DNA of 59,931 nt from Clostridia bacterium (GCA_030625965.1 DAOUPV010000007.1:1-59931), one strand, 5' to 3'; counted from the stretch's first letter, positions 43,099 through 52,585 are shown. Numbers and translations are program-made. Notes: generated by a model from the letters alone, not told the origin.

Positions 43099-43989
43099 AT
43101 GACTCAAGATTCCAAACCAAAAGCCATAATCATGATGCTGGTCTCCTCCTTTTCCTTCGCCCTGATGCAACTGTTGGCGAAGATGTCCGGAGACCTACCG
43201 GTCGCCCAGAAGCTATTCTTCCGCAACCTACTGGGTGTCATCTTGCTGGGCGCAATCCTTTGGTACAATGGCGCGAAACCATTGGGCAAAAAAGAGCACC
43301 GTAAGTGGCTGATCATCCGGAGCATCTTCGGCACACTGGGTGTGGCGACCAACCTGTATGCCCTCGGCCACATGCATCTGGCCGATTCCACCATGTTGAA
43401 CCGCTTCTCTCCTTTCTTCGTAATGGTTCTGGCTGCCATATTCCTAAAGGAAACCATCCGCAGGGAGCATCTTTTTTCCCTGGCGGCTGCCTTCGCCGGG
43501 GTGCTGTTGATTATCAAACCCAGTTTCACAGTTGACACCCTGCCAGCCCTAGTAGGCTTTTCTTCCGCCCTGTTCGCCGGTAGCGCCTACGTGGTAGTGC
43601 GCTTCCTCAAGGGTAAGGAAGAACCGCTGACCATCGTGTTCTTTTTCTCCCTGTTTTCCTGCATCGTCAGCCTGCCACCGACCCTGATACAGTACCAGGC
43701 ACCGACGACGTATCAATGGCTGGCGCTAACCGGTTTCGGCCTGTTCGCCTTGGGCGGACAGTATTTCATCACCACCGCCTACAAATATGCTCCAGCAGGT
43801 GAAATATCCATCTACGGCTATTCCACAGTAATTTTCTCCGCTCTGCTGGGCAATCTGGTCCTCTCGGAGATGCCGGATCTCTGGTCCTGGATCGGTATAG
43901 CGATTGTGCTTTTATCAGCTTTCATTCTCTACCGATTCAATCTTTCCGGGGTGGCCAGTGTATCCCAAACCGAGAAAAAACTTTCCTGA
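43099..43989 (+). CDS. EamA (DMT superfamily) transporter
   Basis: This 296-residue protein has ten hydrophobic helices in two EamA repeats (for example GVLLIIKPSF ending the first and IGIAIVLLSAFILYRF the second). DMT proteins export or exchange small metabolites; the substrate is not clear. The family signature DSTMLNRFSPFFVMVLAAIFLKE is typical of the RhaT/YdcZ-like group in anaerobes. The ribosome site is weak. It is a single-gene unit, divergent from the c-di-GMP enzyme. Confidence 0.92.
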   Translation: MTQDSKPKAIIMMLVSSFSFALMQLLAKMSGDLPVAQKLFFRNLLGVILLGAILWYNGAKPLGKKEHRKWLIIRSIFGTLGVATNLYALGHMHLADSTMLNRFSPFFVMVLAAIFLKETIRREHLFSLAAAFAGVLLIIKPSFTVDTLPALVGFSSALFAGSAYVVVRFLKGKEEPLTIVFFFSLFSCIVSLPPTLIQYQAPTTYQWLALTGFGLFALGGQYFITTAYKYAPAGEISIYGYSTVIFSALLGNLVLSEMPDLWSWIGIAIVLLSAFILYRFNLSGVASVSQTEKKLS

Positions 43990-44069
43990 TTACAAACCGA
44001 AACGCTCACCTCTGACAAAAAAAGAGGTACAATAGTAAAACAAACAAACTGACTAAACGGAGGAATCTT

Positions 44070-45242
44070 ATGAAACGCCTACTACTCATACTTTTGCTGA
44101 TACCGCTGCTGCTGGCTGGCTGCAGCAATGCTCCTGATACTGACCTGCTGGCCGCAGTCAATGAAGACGGCCTGGTGGGATTTGTGAATCCCGCCGGAGA
44201 ATACATCGTCGAACCAGTTTACGATCTGGCCTACCTCAACTCCCCCCTACTGCTGGGCATCATGAGCTTGAATGAAGGTAGAGCAGCCGTGGCCAAGGAC
44301 GGCCTTTGGGGCTACATCGACCAAAACGGACAGATCGCCATCGAGCCAGCCTATGATCAAGCACTTCCCTTTTCTCAAGGATTCGCACCTGTAAGCAAGG
44401 ATGGTCAATGGGGTTACATCGATAAGATGGGTGAAGTGTTCATCGACTTTGCCTATGACCATGCCTATCCCTTCAGTGAAGGTTTGGCAAAGGTCCTGGT
44501 GGACGGTAATTTCGGTTACATCAACAAGAACGGGGACATGGTCATAGCACCAGAATTCCAGTATGCTTTCGCCTTTGAAGGCAACGTGGCCCGCATTGTC
44601 AAAGATGACATGCTTGGCCTGGTCTACCAGGATGGTACCTTTCTGGTAGAACCCAGCTACGACTACATCGAACCCTATGAAAGTGGTTTGGCCCTGGTGG
44701 TCAAGGATGACCGCTACGGATTCATCGACCGTGAAGGCAATGTGGCGATCGGTCTGGATTACGACAAAGCCTATTCCTTCAGTGAAGGTCTGGCTCTGGT
44801 AATCAGCGGCGAAAACGCCTCCTTCATCAGTCGGGACGGTAGTGTAGTCATCGAGCTACCTGGACTGGCAGTCTCTTTCTCCGAAGGTCTAGCCCTCCAG
44901 GCGATCGACGGAGACCTCTCCTTCATCAACAAGGAAGGGACCGTGACCATCGAAGGTCCGTTCCAGAATGCCGGCAACTTCTCTGATGGATTGGCCCCGG
45001 TACTCAAAGACGGTCAATGGGGTTATGTCGACAAAACCGGGAATCTGGCAATCCCTAATAGCTATCAGGCAGCCTACAGCTTTACGGATGGTCATAGTAT
45101 CGTGCTCGATGACGTCACCTACCACATGATTGACGAAATGGGAAACGTTTCCGAAAATGGCTTCATGGGTATCAACATCGTCCCATTCCTGGGTATGGAC
45201 CTAGCCGAATACATGAATACACTGGACTTCTACGCCAACTAA
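44070..45242 (+). CDS. WG-repeat lipoprotein
   Basis: This 390-residue protein has a lipoprotein signal peptide (lipobox LLAGC, Cys18) and about nine repeats of the WG type, each near 45 residues, for example LWGYIDQNGQIAIEPAYDQA, QWGYIDKMGEVFIDFAYDHA, FGYINKNGDMVIAPEFQYA and RYGFIDREGNVAIGLDYDKA. WG repeats form a beta-propeller-like or solenoid fold and probably bind a partner; no catalytic role is known. The start has a GGAGG site. A small DUF3784 gene follows after 21 bases. I infer an envelope-surface scaffold. Confidence 0.93.
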   Translation: MKRLLLILLLIPLLLAGCSNAPDTDLLAAVNEDGLVGFVNPAGEYIVEPVYDLAYLNSPLLLGIMSLNEGRAAVAKDGLWGYIDQNGQIAIEPAYDQALPFSQGFAPVSKDGQWGYIDKMGEVFIDFAYDHAYPFSEGLAKVLVDGNFGYINKNGDMVIAPEFQYAFAFEGNVARIVKDDMLGLVYQDGTFLVEPSYDYIEPYESGLALVVKDDRYGFIDREGNVAIGLDYDKAYSFSEGLALVISGENASFISRDGSVVIELPGLAVSFSEGLALQAIDGDLSFINKEGTVTIEGPFQNAGNFSDGLAPVLKDGQWGYVDKTGNLAIPNSYQAAYSFTDGHSIVLDDVTYHMIDEMGNVSENGFMGINIVPFLGMDLAEYMNTLDFYAN

Positions 45243-45263
45243 GGAAGCGAGGAAATCTACTAT

Positions 45264-45581
45264 ATGATTTTTTGGGTCGCAGGTTTGCTGCTGGTTCTAA
45301 TCGGCTATCTCATTAAATACTGCCAAGTCTACTGGCTGATCAAGGGATATTTCGTAATGCCACAAGAGAAAAAGGACACGTACGACATGGACGCGCTTTC
45401 CACTTTCGTCGGCAAGCTTCATTTCATGCTCTCACCCCTTTTCCTGTTCGTGGGAGTTTGGATGCTGGCCGATCTGCCAGGATCCACGCAACTAATCTAC
45501 GCCGTGCTGACATTATCCATCGTCACAGGTTTATGGGCTATAGTCCATATCCGACGGTCGAAGCGCTTCCTACGCCGCTAG
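45264..45581 (+). CDS. Small DUF3784-like membrane protein
   Basis: This 105-residue protein has three hydrophobic helices (about 3-20, 55-70 and 78-96) and the DUF3784 feature YWLIKGYFVMPQEKKDTYDMDALS near residues 23-47. Family function is unknown. A GAGGAAA site lies 11 bases before the ATG, and the gene lies 21 bases after the WG-repeat lipoprotein, which suggests co-transcription. Confidence 0.82.
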   Translation: MIFWVAGLLLVLIGYLIKYCQVYWLIKGYFVMPQEKKDTYDMDALSTFVGKLHFMLSPLFLFVGVWMLADLPGSTQLIYAVLTLSIVTGLWAIVHIRRSKRFLRR

Positions 45582-45613
45582 CACTGGACATACAATTTCG
45601 GGAATAGACAGTA

Positions 45614-45649
45614 AAGGGTGCATTTCATCGCTTGATGAAATGCACCCTT
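45614..45649. terminator. Bidirectional terminator between DUF3784 and UPF0182 genes
   Basis: AAGGGTGCATTTCATC and its perfect complement (45614-45629, 45634-45649) form a 16-base stem with loop GCTT. It separates two converging genes. Confidence 0.85.
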
Positions 45650-45673
45650 CTTAATATTCTCTATTCAATTCTC

Positions 45674-48457
45674 TTAGACCGTCTCTGTCTCAGTGTCCGT
45701 AACATCTACCTCCAGTGACAGCGCAGCATCTGCATCCAACTGGTCCAGCAGATCTTCCAGCTCCTGGATGTTGTCCTTCAGATTATCAACCAGCGTCCTG
45801 AGCCGGTTCTCATCCAATGGTACAGTCGGGTCGTCGGGATCCGTGGGAACGGTAGGCCGATCCGGCACTTGTCCCTGGAAGAAGGCCCTGATGGCTACAT
45901 CCAGTTCGTTGGTTTCCACCATGATCAGTTCCTTGCCCACTGCGAATACGATGGCTTGCATCTGAGGAATCGAAGAGCCTTCCCGCTCAGCTTTGAGGTA
46001 GATGGGTTCGACGTAGATGAAACCTCCATTCATAGGCAGGGTAATCAGATTGCCCCGGATGACTTTGGACCCGCTCTTGTCCCAAAGGGAAAGCTTGCCT
46101 GAAATCTCCGTGTCCTGGTCGATCAGAGAATCGATCATCAGCGGTCCTTGGACCTCAACATTCTTGGGTAGCTTGTAAAGTACCAATTCTCCGTAATTCT
46201 CCCCGTCACACCTGGCTGCCATCCAGGCCACCATGTTGTTCCTGGGCTGATCGCCCCTCGATGCTGGTGTGAAAGGCATCTTGAGAACGAATTCCGTATC
46301 GGTGCGATTCGGATTGTCCGGCAGAGCCATCACTGCATAGTAGGGATGGATGTTCTCGGTCAGACCACCTTCAAGCGCCCTCTTGGCGACATTCCAGGTA
46401 TCCTCTTTGTTGTAGAAGACCGAGGGGTCCTCAACATGGTAATTGAGGAGCATGTTGCTCTGGATCGCGTAATAGTCCTCCGGATAGCGTATATGCGTCA
46501 CCAAATCCGCAGGCATCTCTGCACTGGGCTGGAATACATCCGGAAAGATGTTGGCATAGGTCTTGATGACCGGATCCTCAGCATCGAAGACATAGAAGTC
46601 CACATCACCGTGATACGGATCGATGGTCACCTTGACGGCATTACGGATATAGTTGAAATTGCCGTAGGGTGAAGCGTATGGGAAACCAGTCTTATAGGTA
46701 TAGGCGTCAAGAATCCAGCAGAGACTTCCGTCCTCGCGGATCACTATGTACGGATCCTGGTCGTAGGCCAGGAACGGAGCCAGTGTCTTAACCCTGTCCT
46801 CGATATCACGAATCATCAGCAGCTTGCTGTTATCGTCGATCTCACCGGTCACATAGAAACGTAGCGTATCGAAATAGAAGGAAAGCATCAGCTTGTTGAT
46901 GCCGCCAAAGCTGAGTCCACCGCTGCCGTCATAGGAATTCTCCATGTTGTTGTCGCCTTTGGGATAGTCGAATTCCATGGTCTTACTGCCGGCGATTACA
47001 TAGCCGTATTCCCTGTCGTCCGTCAGTTCTCCGAAATAGATTCGGGGTTCCACCGTGTTCAGACTTTCAACCGTCGTTACGGGCGGGATGTCCTTAAGAA
47101 TCAGGTCGGCATAGCCGTTGCGGTTCATTTCATTGGCGTAGGTACCTACCAGGCCGTAACCATGGGTATATCGCATGGTCAGGTTGATAAAGGTCCCCGC
47201 CTTCTCAGTCAGCGCGCTCTGGGAGATTTCCCTGGGTGATAAAAGCACTTCCCGAAGTCTTCCATCCACCATGTAGCGGTCGACATCGATATCATTGAAG
47301 CGGTAGTAGTACCGAAGACCCTGTTGCTGAGAAATGACTTCCTGCAGAGGTTCCGGATCGTTCAGACGCACATTGTCCAACGTGTCCTTGTTCTGCATTA
47401 GGTCTGCATAGCTCAGCGTCTCCGCTCCGCCATACTCCTTGGTTACGATATTATTGAGGCCATAGGCTTGCCTGGTGAACATAATTTCCTGCTCAATGTA
47501 AGGTTTCTCGTTGGCAAACTCGTTGTTGCTAACCGAATACTGGACAATGGTCATGGTGACCGTACCCAATAGGAAGACGGCGATATAAAGCATTGCCGGG
47601 AAAGCAAGCAGCTTGAAATTCTGCTTCTTGCGATAAATCAGGCAGGATACAGCCGCTATGACCGCGACCGCTGCCAGTACCAGTGAAACCGGAATGGCTG
47701 CATGGATATCAGTATAACTTGCGCCATAAACATAACCCCGCTGCGAGTACATCGTGGCGAAGATGCTCACGAAGTTATTGGCCGCTAACACCAGGAAGCT
47801 CAGCGAAAGTAGAGAACCCAACCACTTCCTGATTCCCACGTACATGGAGAACTTGGGGTTGGTTCTAGGATTGAAGGTAATCAGCCCGGTCACGAAATAG
47901 AAAAGCGCCGAGAAGAAGAATACCGGCAGGATGATGCCCCCGATTTTTTGCAGCAGGAACTCCATAAGCGGCATCTTAAACAGATAGAAGCTGACATCCA
48001 GATTGAATACCTGCTCCGAAACACCGAACTGTTCCGCTTTAAGGAACTCCATCACTTTCATCCAGCCTTCGGCTGCAAATGCAAGTCCCAACACGATGGA
48101 GAACAGCAGGCTGGCTAGGGTCGCCGGTGTTTCCAGGAATTTCAGGTTGATGACCTGGAGCTGCTCTTTGCGTTGCATGAAGGGTATGTCCATCGGATTG
48201 CGGATGTCGATGTATTCTTTCCTGGCTTTCTCATACACCCCGATGGCATGCACAATGGCATAGCGTAAAAAGAAGAAGTAGAGAATCGTCGAAATTACGA
48301 AAAGAATAGCCTTCATGAAAATTGGTGTCGTGTAAAGATTGGTGTATCCCAATACCCCGAACCAGTTGTAGCGAACGAAGAAACGGGAGACCAGTTGCAG
48401 TATGAAAAACAGTACGAGTAGGCCTCCTAGACCTATCAGTGCTTTTTTTCCTTTCAT
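45674..48457 (-). CDS. UPF0182 family large membrane protein
   Basis: This 927-residue protein (UPF0182/COG1615) has seven helices in its first 320 residues (for example IGLGGLLVLFFILQLVSRFF), and then a long extracytoplasmic domain of about 550 residues. A Pro/Asp-rich hinge (PTVPTDPDDPTVP) and a helical, acidic tail close the protein. The family is widespread in Clostridia, cyanobacteria and actinobacteria, but its function is unknown. The ATG at 48457 was chosen for its AAAGGAG site nine bases upstream; a 53-codon longer frame lacks one and would cover the promoter. Confidence 0.92.
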   Translation of the reverse strand: MKGKKALIGLGGLLVLFFILQLVSRFFVRYNWFGVLGYTNLYTTPIFMKAILFVISTILYFFFLRYAIVHAIGVYEKARKEYIDIRNPMDIPFMQRKEQLQVINLKFLETPATLASLLFSIVLGLAFAAEGWMKVMEFLKAEQFGVSEQVFNLDVSFYLFKMPLMEFLLQKIGGIILPVFFFSALFYFVTGLITFNPRTNPKFSMYVGIRKWLGSLLSLSFLVLAANNFVSIFATMYSQRGYVYGASYTDIHAAIPVSLVLAAVAVIAAVSCLIYRKKQNFKLLAFPAMLYIAVFLLGTVTMTIVQYSVSNNEFANEKPYIEQEIMFTRQAYGLNNIVTKEYGGAETLSYADLMQNKDTLDNVRLNDPEPLQEVISQQQGLRYYYRFNDIDVDRYMVDGRLREVLLSPREISQSALTEKAGTFINLTMRYTHGYGLVGTYANEMNRNGYADLILKDIPPVTTVESLNTVEPRIYFGELTDDREYGYVIAGSKTMEFDYPKGDNNMENSYDGSGGLSFGGINKLMLSFYFDTLRFYVTGEIDDNSKLLMIRDIEDRVKTLAPFLAYDQDPYIVIREDGSLCWILDAYTYKTGFPYASPYGNFNYIRNAVKVTIDPYHGDVDFYVFDAEDPVIKTYANIFPDVFQPSAEMPADLVTHIRYPEDYYAIQSNMLLNYHVEDPSVFYNKEDTWNVAKRALEGGLTENIHPYYAVMALPDNPNRTDTEFVLKMPFTPASRGDQPRNNMVAWMAARCDGENYGELVLYKLPKNVEVQGPLMIDSLIDQDTEISGKLSLWDKSGSKVIRGNLITLPMNGGFIYVEPIYLKAEREGSSIPQMQAIVFAVGKELIMVETNELDVAIRAFFQGQVPDRPTVPTDPDDPTVPLDENRLRTLVDNLKDNIQELEDLLDQLDADAALSLEVDVTDTETETV

Positions 48458-48490
48458 ATAAGTTGCTCCTTTCCAAGCCAATGAATATCC

Positions 48491-48519
48491 TCTATAATGA
48501 TATGACCTTACAGATTCAA
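48491..48519 (-). promoter_or_regulatory. UPF0182 gene promoter
   Basis: TTGAAT (48514-48519) and TATAGA (48491-48496) on the minus strand are 17 bases apart; the expected start is about 30 bases before the ATG at 48457. Confidence 0.65.
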
Positions 48520-48579
48520 AGGTATGTTCTTCTATTGTAATCAATTTAATGCAAGAATTCAAAGGAAGTCGGATAAAAA

Positions 48580-50388
48580 ATGAACTTAAAAAATATCTTG
48601 GGACGCGGAGATACACTAATTCTCGACGGCGCCATGGGAACCTATTATAATTTACGCAACGAACTGAAGATGCCGGTAGTCGATCTGGCTGTCCTGGAGA
48701 ACCCGAATGAAGTGCGCGCCATCTACCGGGAGTACCTGCAGGCAGGCGCCGATGTCCTCAACACCAACACCTTCGGCTCCAACAGCTACAAGCTGAAAAT
48801 GTCCCATCCTGAGCTGAAACAGATGCTCCAAAGCGCCTATGACCTGGCTGCAGATGAGGCCCGTTCATATGGCAAAGATGTTGCAGCGGATATCGGTCCC
48901 CTGCCGGAGATGATGGGCAACGAGGAGATATCCTTTGAGGAAGCCCTGAAAGAATATTATTTCATCATCGACTGCTTCCTAGAAAAAAACTGTCAGGTTT
49001 TCAATTTTGAAACTTTCTCCACCCCGGCCTATATCCACGAATTGGCCAGCTACATCAAACATCGTAATCCGGAAGCCTTCGTCATGGCCAGCTTCACGCT
49101 GAGCAGCAATGGTTATACCGTACGGGACTATTCTGCCGAATCCATCCTCGAGGATGTTTCTGGAGACAGCAATGTAGATTCGGTGGGCTTCAACTGTGGT
49201 ACCGGTCCGACTCATCTCTACCACAATATGGAAAAGCTGACACTGCCTGACGGTTATTTCTCCGTCGTTCCCAACGCCAGCTACCCGGAAGTCATCGAGG
49301 GAAAGATCATCTATTCCCAGAATCCGGAGTACTTCACGGAAATCATGCTGGAGATGCGCGACCTGGGTATACAGATCCTCGGTGGATGCTGCGGCACCAC
49401 ACCGGACCATATCCGATTGCTGAAACGGGCCATAACAAAAAAGAAGCCCTCAGCAGAGCTTAAAAAAGAAGAGAGCAGACCGGCGGAAGCGGTAAAGCAG
49501 AAGAAAGCCAACATCTTCTCTCAAAAACTCAAAAATAAGCAATTTGTCATCGCCGTGGAGCTACCGCCCCCCAGTGATGCGGACATAAAGACCGTACTGG
49601 ATATGGCCAAAAGGGTAAAGGAAGCCGGTGCGGACATCATAACCTTTTCCGATTCACCCCTGGGCCGTCCCCGGACCAATTCCCTGGCCCTGTCAGCCAA
49701 AATCAAGCGGGATATCGGCATCTGTACACTGCCCCACCTCTGCTGTCGGGACCGGAACACCATCGCCCTGAAATCAGACCTGTTGGGGGCCTATATCGAG
49801 GAGTTGAACAACATCCTTCTGCTCACCGGGGACCCCATACCCCAGGCAGAGCGCAGCGAAGTGGCTTCCATCTTCGACCTGAACTCCTTCAAGCTGATCG
49901 AGTTGGTCCAATCCATGAACGAATCTGTATTTTCAGACAATCCGTTCCAAGTGGGTGCAGCTCTAAACCTGAATGTCAAAAACATCGATCGCTCTGTGGA
50001 TCGCATGAAGAGAAAAAAATCCCTCGGGGCTGATTTCTTTATGACCCAACCCATCTATGAGCAACGGGTCATCGATTACCTGGCTGATAAAGGACTGAAC
50101 CGCGATTTCACCGTCTTAGCTGGTATCATGCCCATCGTCAACTACAAGAACGCCCGATTCCTGAATAACGAGATCCCAGGTATCCATCTGCCGAAAGAAA
50201 TCGTCTCACGCTTCCATGGAGAGCAAACTCGGGAAGAGGCGGAAACGTGCGGCATCAAGATCGCCATGGACACCATCGACCAGATCAAGGATCATGTGGC
50301 CGGCCTATACCTGGTTACGCCTCTGAACCGCATCGGCATGATCGAATCCATCATCCGCCAAGTGAAAAACCCTAGCCCGACCGACTAA
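48580..50388 (+). CDS. Bifunctional homocysteine S-methyltransferase / methylenetetrahydrofolate reductase
   Basis: The 602-residue fusion joins two steps of methionine metabolism. Residues 1-290 form a Hcy-binding methyltransferase with the zinc thiolates Cys206 (GFNCGTGP), Cys270 and Cys271 (GGCCGTTP). Residues about 312-595 form a MetF-like flavoprotein (FVIAVELPPPSD, NILLLTGDP, DFFMTQPIYE) that reduces 5,10-methylene-THF to 5-methyl-THF. The same fusion is YitJ in Bacillus. The start has an AAAGGAAG site. The leader of about 120 bases shows no SAM riboswitch, so control must be elsewhere. It may need a separate B12-dependent protein, or may use S-methylmethionine-like donors. Confidence 0.93.
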   Translation: MNLKNILGRGDTLILDGAMGTYYNLRNELKMPVVDLAVLENPNEVRAIYREYLQAGADVLNTNTFGSNSYKLKMSHPELKQMLQSAYDLAADEARSYGKDVAADIGPLPEMMGNEEISFEEALKEYYFIIDCFLEKNCQVFNFETFSTPAYIHELASYIKHRNPEAFVMASFTLSSNGYTVRDYSAESILEDVSGDSNVDSVGFNCGTGPTHLYHNMEKLTLPDGYFSVVPNASYPEVIEGKIIYSQNPEYFTEIMLEMRDLGIQILGGCCGTTPDHIRLLKRAITKKKPSAELKKEESRPAEAVKQKKANIFSQKLKNKQFVIAVELPPPSDADIKTVLDMAKRVKEAGADIITFSDSPLGRPRTNSLALSAKIKRDIGICTLPHLCCRDRNTIALKSDLLGAYIEELNNILLLTGDPIPQAERSEVASIFDLNSFKLIELVQSMNESVFSDNPFQVGAALNLNVKNIDRSVDRMKRKKSLGADFFMTQPIYEQRVIDYLADKGLNRDFTVLAGIMPIVNYKNARFLNNEIPGIHLPKEIVSRFHGEQTREEAETCGIKIAMDTIDQIKDHVAGLYLVTPLNRIGMIESIIRQVKNPSPTD

Positions 50389-50400
50389 CTAACCTGAAAC

Positions 50401-50435
50401 AAAAAAGCCCTCGCTTTTAAAAAGTGGGGGCTTCT
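50401..50435 (+). terminator. Terminator between the Hcy/MTHFR gene and cyclophilin
   Basis: AAGCCCTCGCTTTT and AAAAGTGGGGGCTT (50405-50433) form a 14-base stem with two G-T pairs, flanked by A-rich sequence on the left (six A) and a weak T-run on the right. It may serve the cyclophilin gene from the other strand at least as well. Confidence 0.6.
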
Positions 50436-50449
50436 CATTTCCAATATTC

Positions 50450-50983
50450 CTAGTACTCCAAGCTTATTTCCGGTTTCTCATATTCCACACCGAAGGTCTC
50501 CACCGTCACAGTTTTCATGACCTGGGGTTCGTTGGGACGATCGCTATGATTTCTGGGTAAACTCACGATGCGGTCCACTTCTTCCATGTTCTCGAGAACG
50601 CGTCCGAACCCGGCATATTCTCCGTCCAGGTGGGGTGATTTCTCTACCATGATGAAGAACTGGCTGCCAGCAGAATCAGGCACACTGGTTCTGGCCATAG
50701 AGAGCACACCTTTTTCATGTATCAGATCATTGGGGAAGCCGTTGTGGCTGAACTCGCCTTTGATTTGATGCCCGGGGCCGCCAGTACCGGTAGAGTTGGG
50801 ACACCCGCCCTGAACCATGAAACCTGGAATCACACGGTGGAATCCTATACCATCGTAGAATTTCTCGTTGATCAGGTAGACGAAATTGCGAACCGTGTTG
50901 GGTGCGATTTCAGGATAAAGTTCTGCTTTGATAATCTGACCATTTTCCATTTCGATGGTCATAATTGGGTTTTTGTTTTCCAT
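50450..50983 (-). CDS. Cyclophilin-type peptidyl-prolyl isomerase
   Basis: This cytoplasmic 177-residue cyclophilin catalyses proline isomerisation in folding. Catalytic-fold motifs are present: FYDGIGFHRVIPGFMVQGG, GTGGPGHQIKGEF, GSQFFIM and HLDGEYAGFGRV. There is no signal peptide. The ATG at 50983 was chosen because a GGAGG site lies eight bases upstream, and because the candidate -10 (51013-51018) puts the transcript start near 51006, past the first in-frame ATG at 51010. Confidence 0.94.
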   Translation of the reverse strand: MENKNPIMTIEMENGQIIKAELYPEIAPNTVRNFVYLINEKFYDGIGFHRVIPGFMVQGGCPNSTGTGGPGHQIKGEFSHNGFPNDLIHEKGVLSMARTSVPDSAGSQFFIMVEKSPHLDGEYAGFGRVLENMEEVDRIVSLPRNHSDRPNEPQVMKTVTVETFGVEYEKPEISLEY

Positions 50984-51012
50984 ATTTTTCTCCTCCATTG
51001 TTTTCTCCACCT

Positions 51013-51021
51013 ATTATATCA
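51013..51021 (-). promoter_or_regulatory. Extended -10 promoter of the cyclophilin gene
   Basis: TGATATAAT on the minus strand is a perfect extended -10. No clear -35 lies 17 bases upstream. Confidence 0.5.
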
Positions 51022-51085
51022 GAAAACTGTTTTTTTCCTATCCCTACTCTTTCATTAAGTTTGTCACAAAAATTTCACAAACAAC

Positions 51086-51094
51086 TGTTAAAAT
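51086..51094 (+). promoter_or_regulatory. Possible htrA promoter and structured leader
   Basis: TGTTAAAAT is an extended -10-like element 160 bases before the htrA ATG. The leader has a hairpin GCTCCT/AGGAGC (51156-51161 and 51169-51174) and a six-codon open frame MNRIPV at 51118. No CssR- or sigma-E-type site was recognised. The role of the long leader is unclear. Confidence 0.35.
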
Positions 51095-51254
51095 GATATC
51101 GTGAAAAAAGAAGCACTATGAACCGTATCCCTGTTTGATCCAATCTGGATGATGCGCTCCTAGCTAGCAGGAGCTGGTATACACGTATTCACTACAATAA
51201 TGGTGCCCCATGGCATCAGCAAATTCATGTATTTCTACGAAATGAGGTGGTCCC

Positions 51255-52493
51255 ATGATCGATACAACACAAAATAACCGAAACCAGGAAACCAAGGAAC
51301 CAATCAAAAACGAAAAAAGCTTTCATGAAGAATACCAAGACTTCCTGTGCTATAAGGAGAATCAGATTCTGAAAAAGAAACAGGGTGTAAAGACAACGAT
51401 TGCCGTATTCATCGTCTTCCTACTCATCGCATCCTTTATCTCTGGTATGGTGGTCGAGAGCCGCTACGGCTTTACAGGCCGCCTATTGGAACCTCCAGTT
51501 TCTCCCGCGGTTACAGAAGAAAGCTCTTTTGCGCTTGAGCAGGAAGAGTCTGTCATTCCAACTGGAAACAGCATTAGCGTTTCGCCAGCGATACTGATCG
51601 CTGAAGAAGCACTACCAAGCATCGTGGCCATTCAGAGCATCGGGGAATACACCGATGATTTCGGCAGCCTGCAACAGGCCCAAGGCACAGGTTCCGGTAT
51701 CATCATCAGTTCCGACGGCTATATCATAACCAACAACCACGTAGTTGCTGGCGCAGACAGCCTGACTGTGGTTCTGCAGGACCAGACAGAGTGGCCCGCC
51801 AGCATCATCGGCGCAGACGAACTGAGTGATCTGGCAGTCATTAAGATTGAAAAAACGAATCTGGCTGCCGCCACCTTCGGTGACTCTTCGACCTTACAGG
51901 TGGGAGAACTGGTGGTTGCCCTCGGCAGTCCGGTCGGAGTCAGTTTTGCAGGCAGCGTGACCTCAGGCATCATCAGCGGGCTGAACCGGGAAATCTATGT
52001 GGGTGACAAGACCATGATCCTGATCCAGACAGACGCAGCCATCAACCCGGGCAACAGCGGTGGTGCGCTGGTCAACAGCCAAGCCCAGGTCATCGGTATC
52101 AATGTGCTCAAATTCGCCGACCAGGAAGTGGAAGGCATGAGCTTCTCCATTCCCATCAATGAGGCCAAGCCCATCATCGAGGAACTGATCAATACCGGCA
52201 AGGTCACCAGACCCCATCTTGGAATCTGGGGCCGGGATATCCTGGCTGAAGAAGTGGAATCCTACGATGTCCCGGAAGGTGTGCTCATTGAGCAGGTCCA
52301 ACCGGAATCCGGCGCGGCTGCAGCCGGTATCACACGCGGCGATATCATCACCCATTTCGAAAATACCCGGGTGACCAGCATGAGCTACCTGATCGAACTG
52401 ATACAAACCAAGGACGTGGGAGCTTCGGTAAACCTCACCTTGGTTCGAAACGGCCAAGAGGTATCTGTGGAAGCTGTGTTGGGCGAACGATAA
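51255..52493 (+). CDS. HtrA/DegP-like membrane-anchored serine protease
   Basis: This envelope protease and chaperone degrades misfolded exported proteins. The 412-residue protein has a cytoplasmic tail (1-45), one transmembrane helix (about 47-66), a trypsin-like domain with His162 (TNNHVV), Asp192 (LSDLAVI) and Ser268 (GNSGGAL), and one C-terminal PDZ domain (about 315-410, GVLIEQVQPESGA). The form is that of Bacillus HtrA, HtrB and YycK types. A GAGGTGG site precedes the ATG. It is transcribed alone. Confidence 0.95.
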   Translation: MIDTTQNNRNQETKEPIKNEKSFHEEYQDFLCYKENQILKKKQGVKTTIAVFIVFLLIASFISGMVVESRYGFTGRLLEPPVSPAVTEESSFALEQEESVIPTGNSISVSPAILIAEEALPSIVAIQSIGEYTDDFGSLQQAQGTGSGIIISSDGYIITNNHVVAGADSLTVVLQDQTEWPASIIGADELSDLAVIKIEKTNLAAATFGDSSTLQVGELVVALGSPVGVSFAGSVTSGIISGLNREIYVGDKTMILIQTDAAINPGNSGGALVNSQAQVIGINVLKFADQEVEGMSFSIPINEAKPIIEELINTGKVTRPHLGIWGRDILAEEVESYDVPEGVLIEQVQPESGAAAAGITRGDIITHFENTRVTSMSYLIELIQTKDVGASVNLTLVRNGQEVSVEAVLGER

Positions 52494-52515
52494 TAGAAGC
52501 AATAAGTGAGCATGC

Positions 52516-52553
52516 AAAAGCAGATAGCCAGTTATGGCAATCTGCTTTTTTCT
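52516..52553 (+). terminator. htrA terminator
   Basis: AAAAGCAGAT and ATCTGCTTTT (52516-52525 and 52540-52549) form the stem with an inner GCC/GGC pair, followed by T-rich sequence. Confidence 0.88.
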
Positions 52554-52567
52554 TTCTTCATGCGTAC

Positions 52568-52585
52568 GTAAGCATTCGTGCTTAC
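52568..52585. other. Small UUCG-loop hairpin in the htrA-clpB gap
   Basis: GTAAGCA/TGCTTAC (52568-52574, 52579-52585) pairs perfectly around TTCG, an unusually stable tetraloop if transcribed. There is no T-run. The remaining gap (to 52690) shows nothing else. Confidence 0.4.

Noticed and set aside
43995-44040. A hairpin (CCTCT/AGAGG) with TACAAT as promoter or terminator of the WG-repeat gene
   Set aside because: The stem is only five to six bases with an A-rich loop, and no -35 lies at the right distance.
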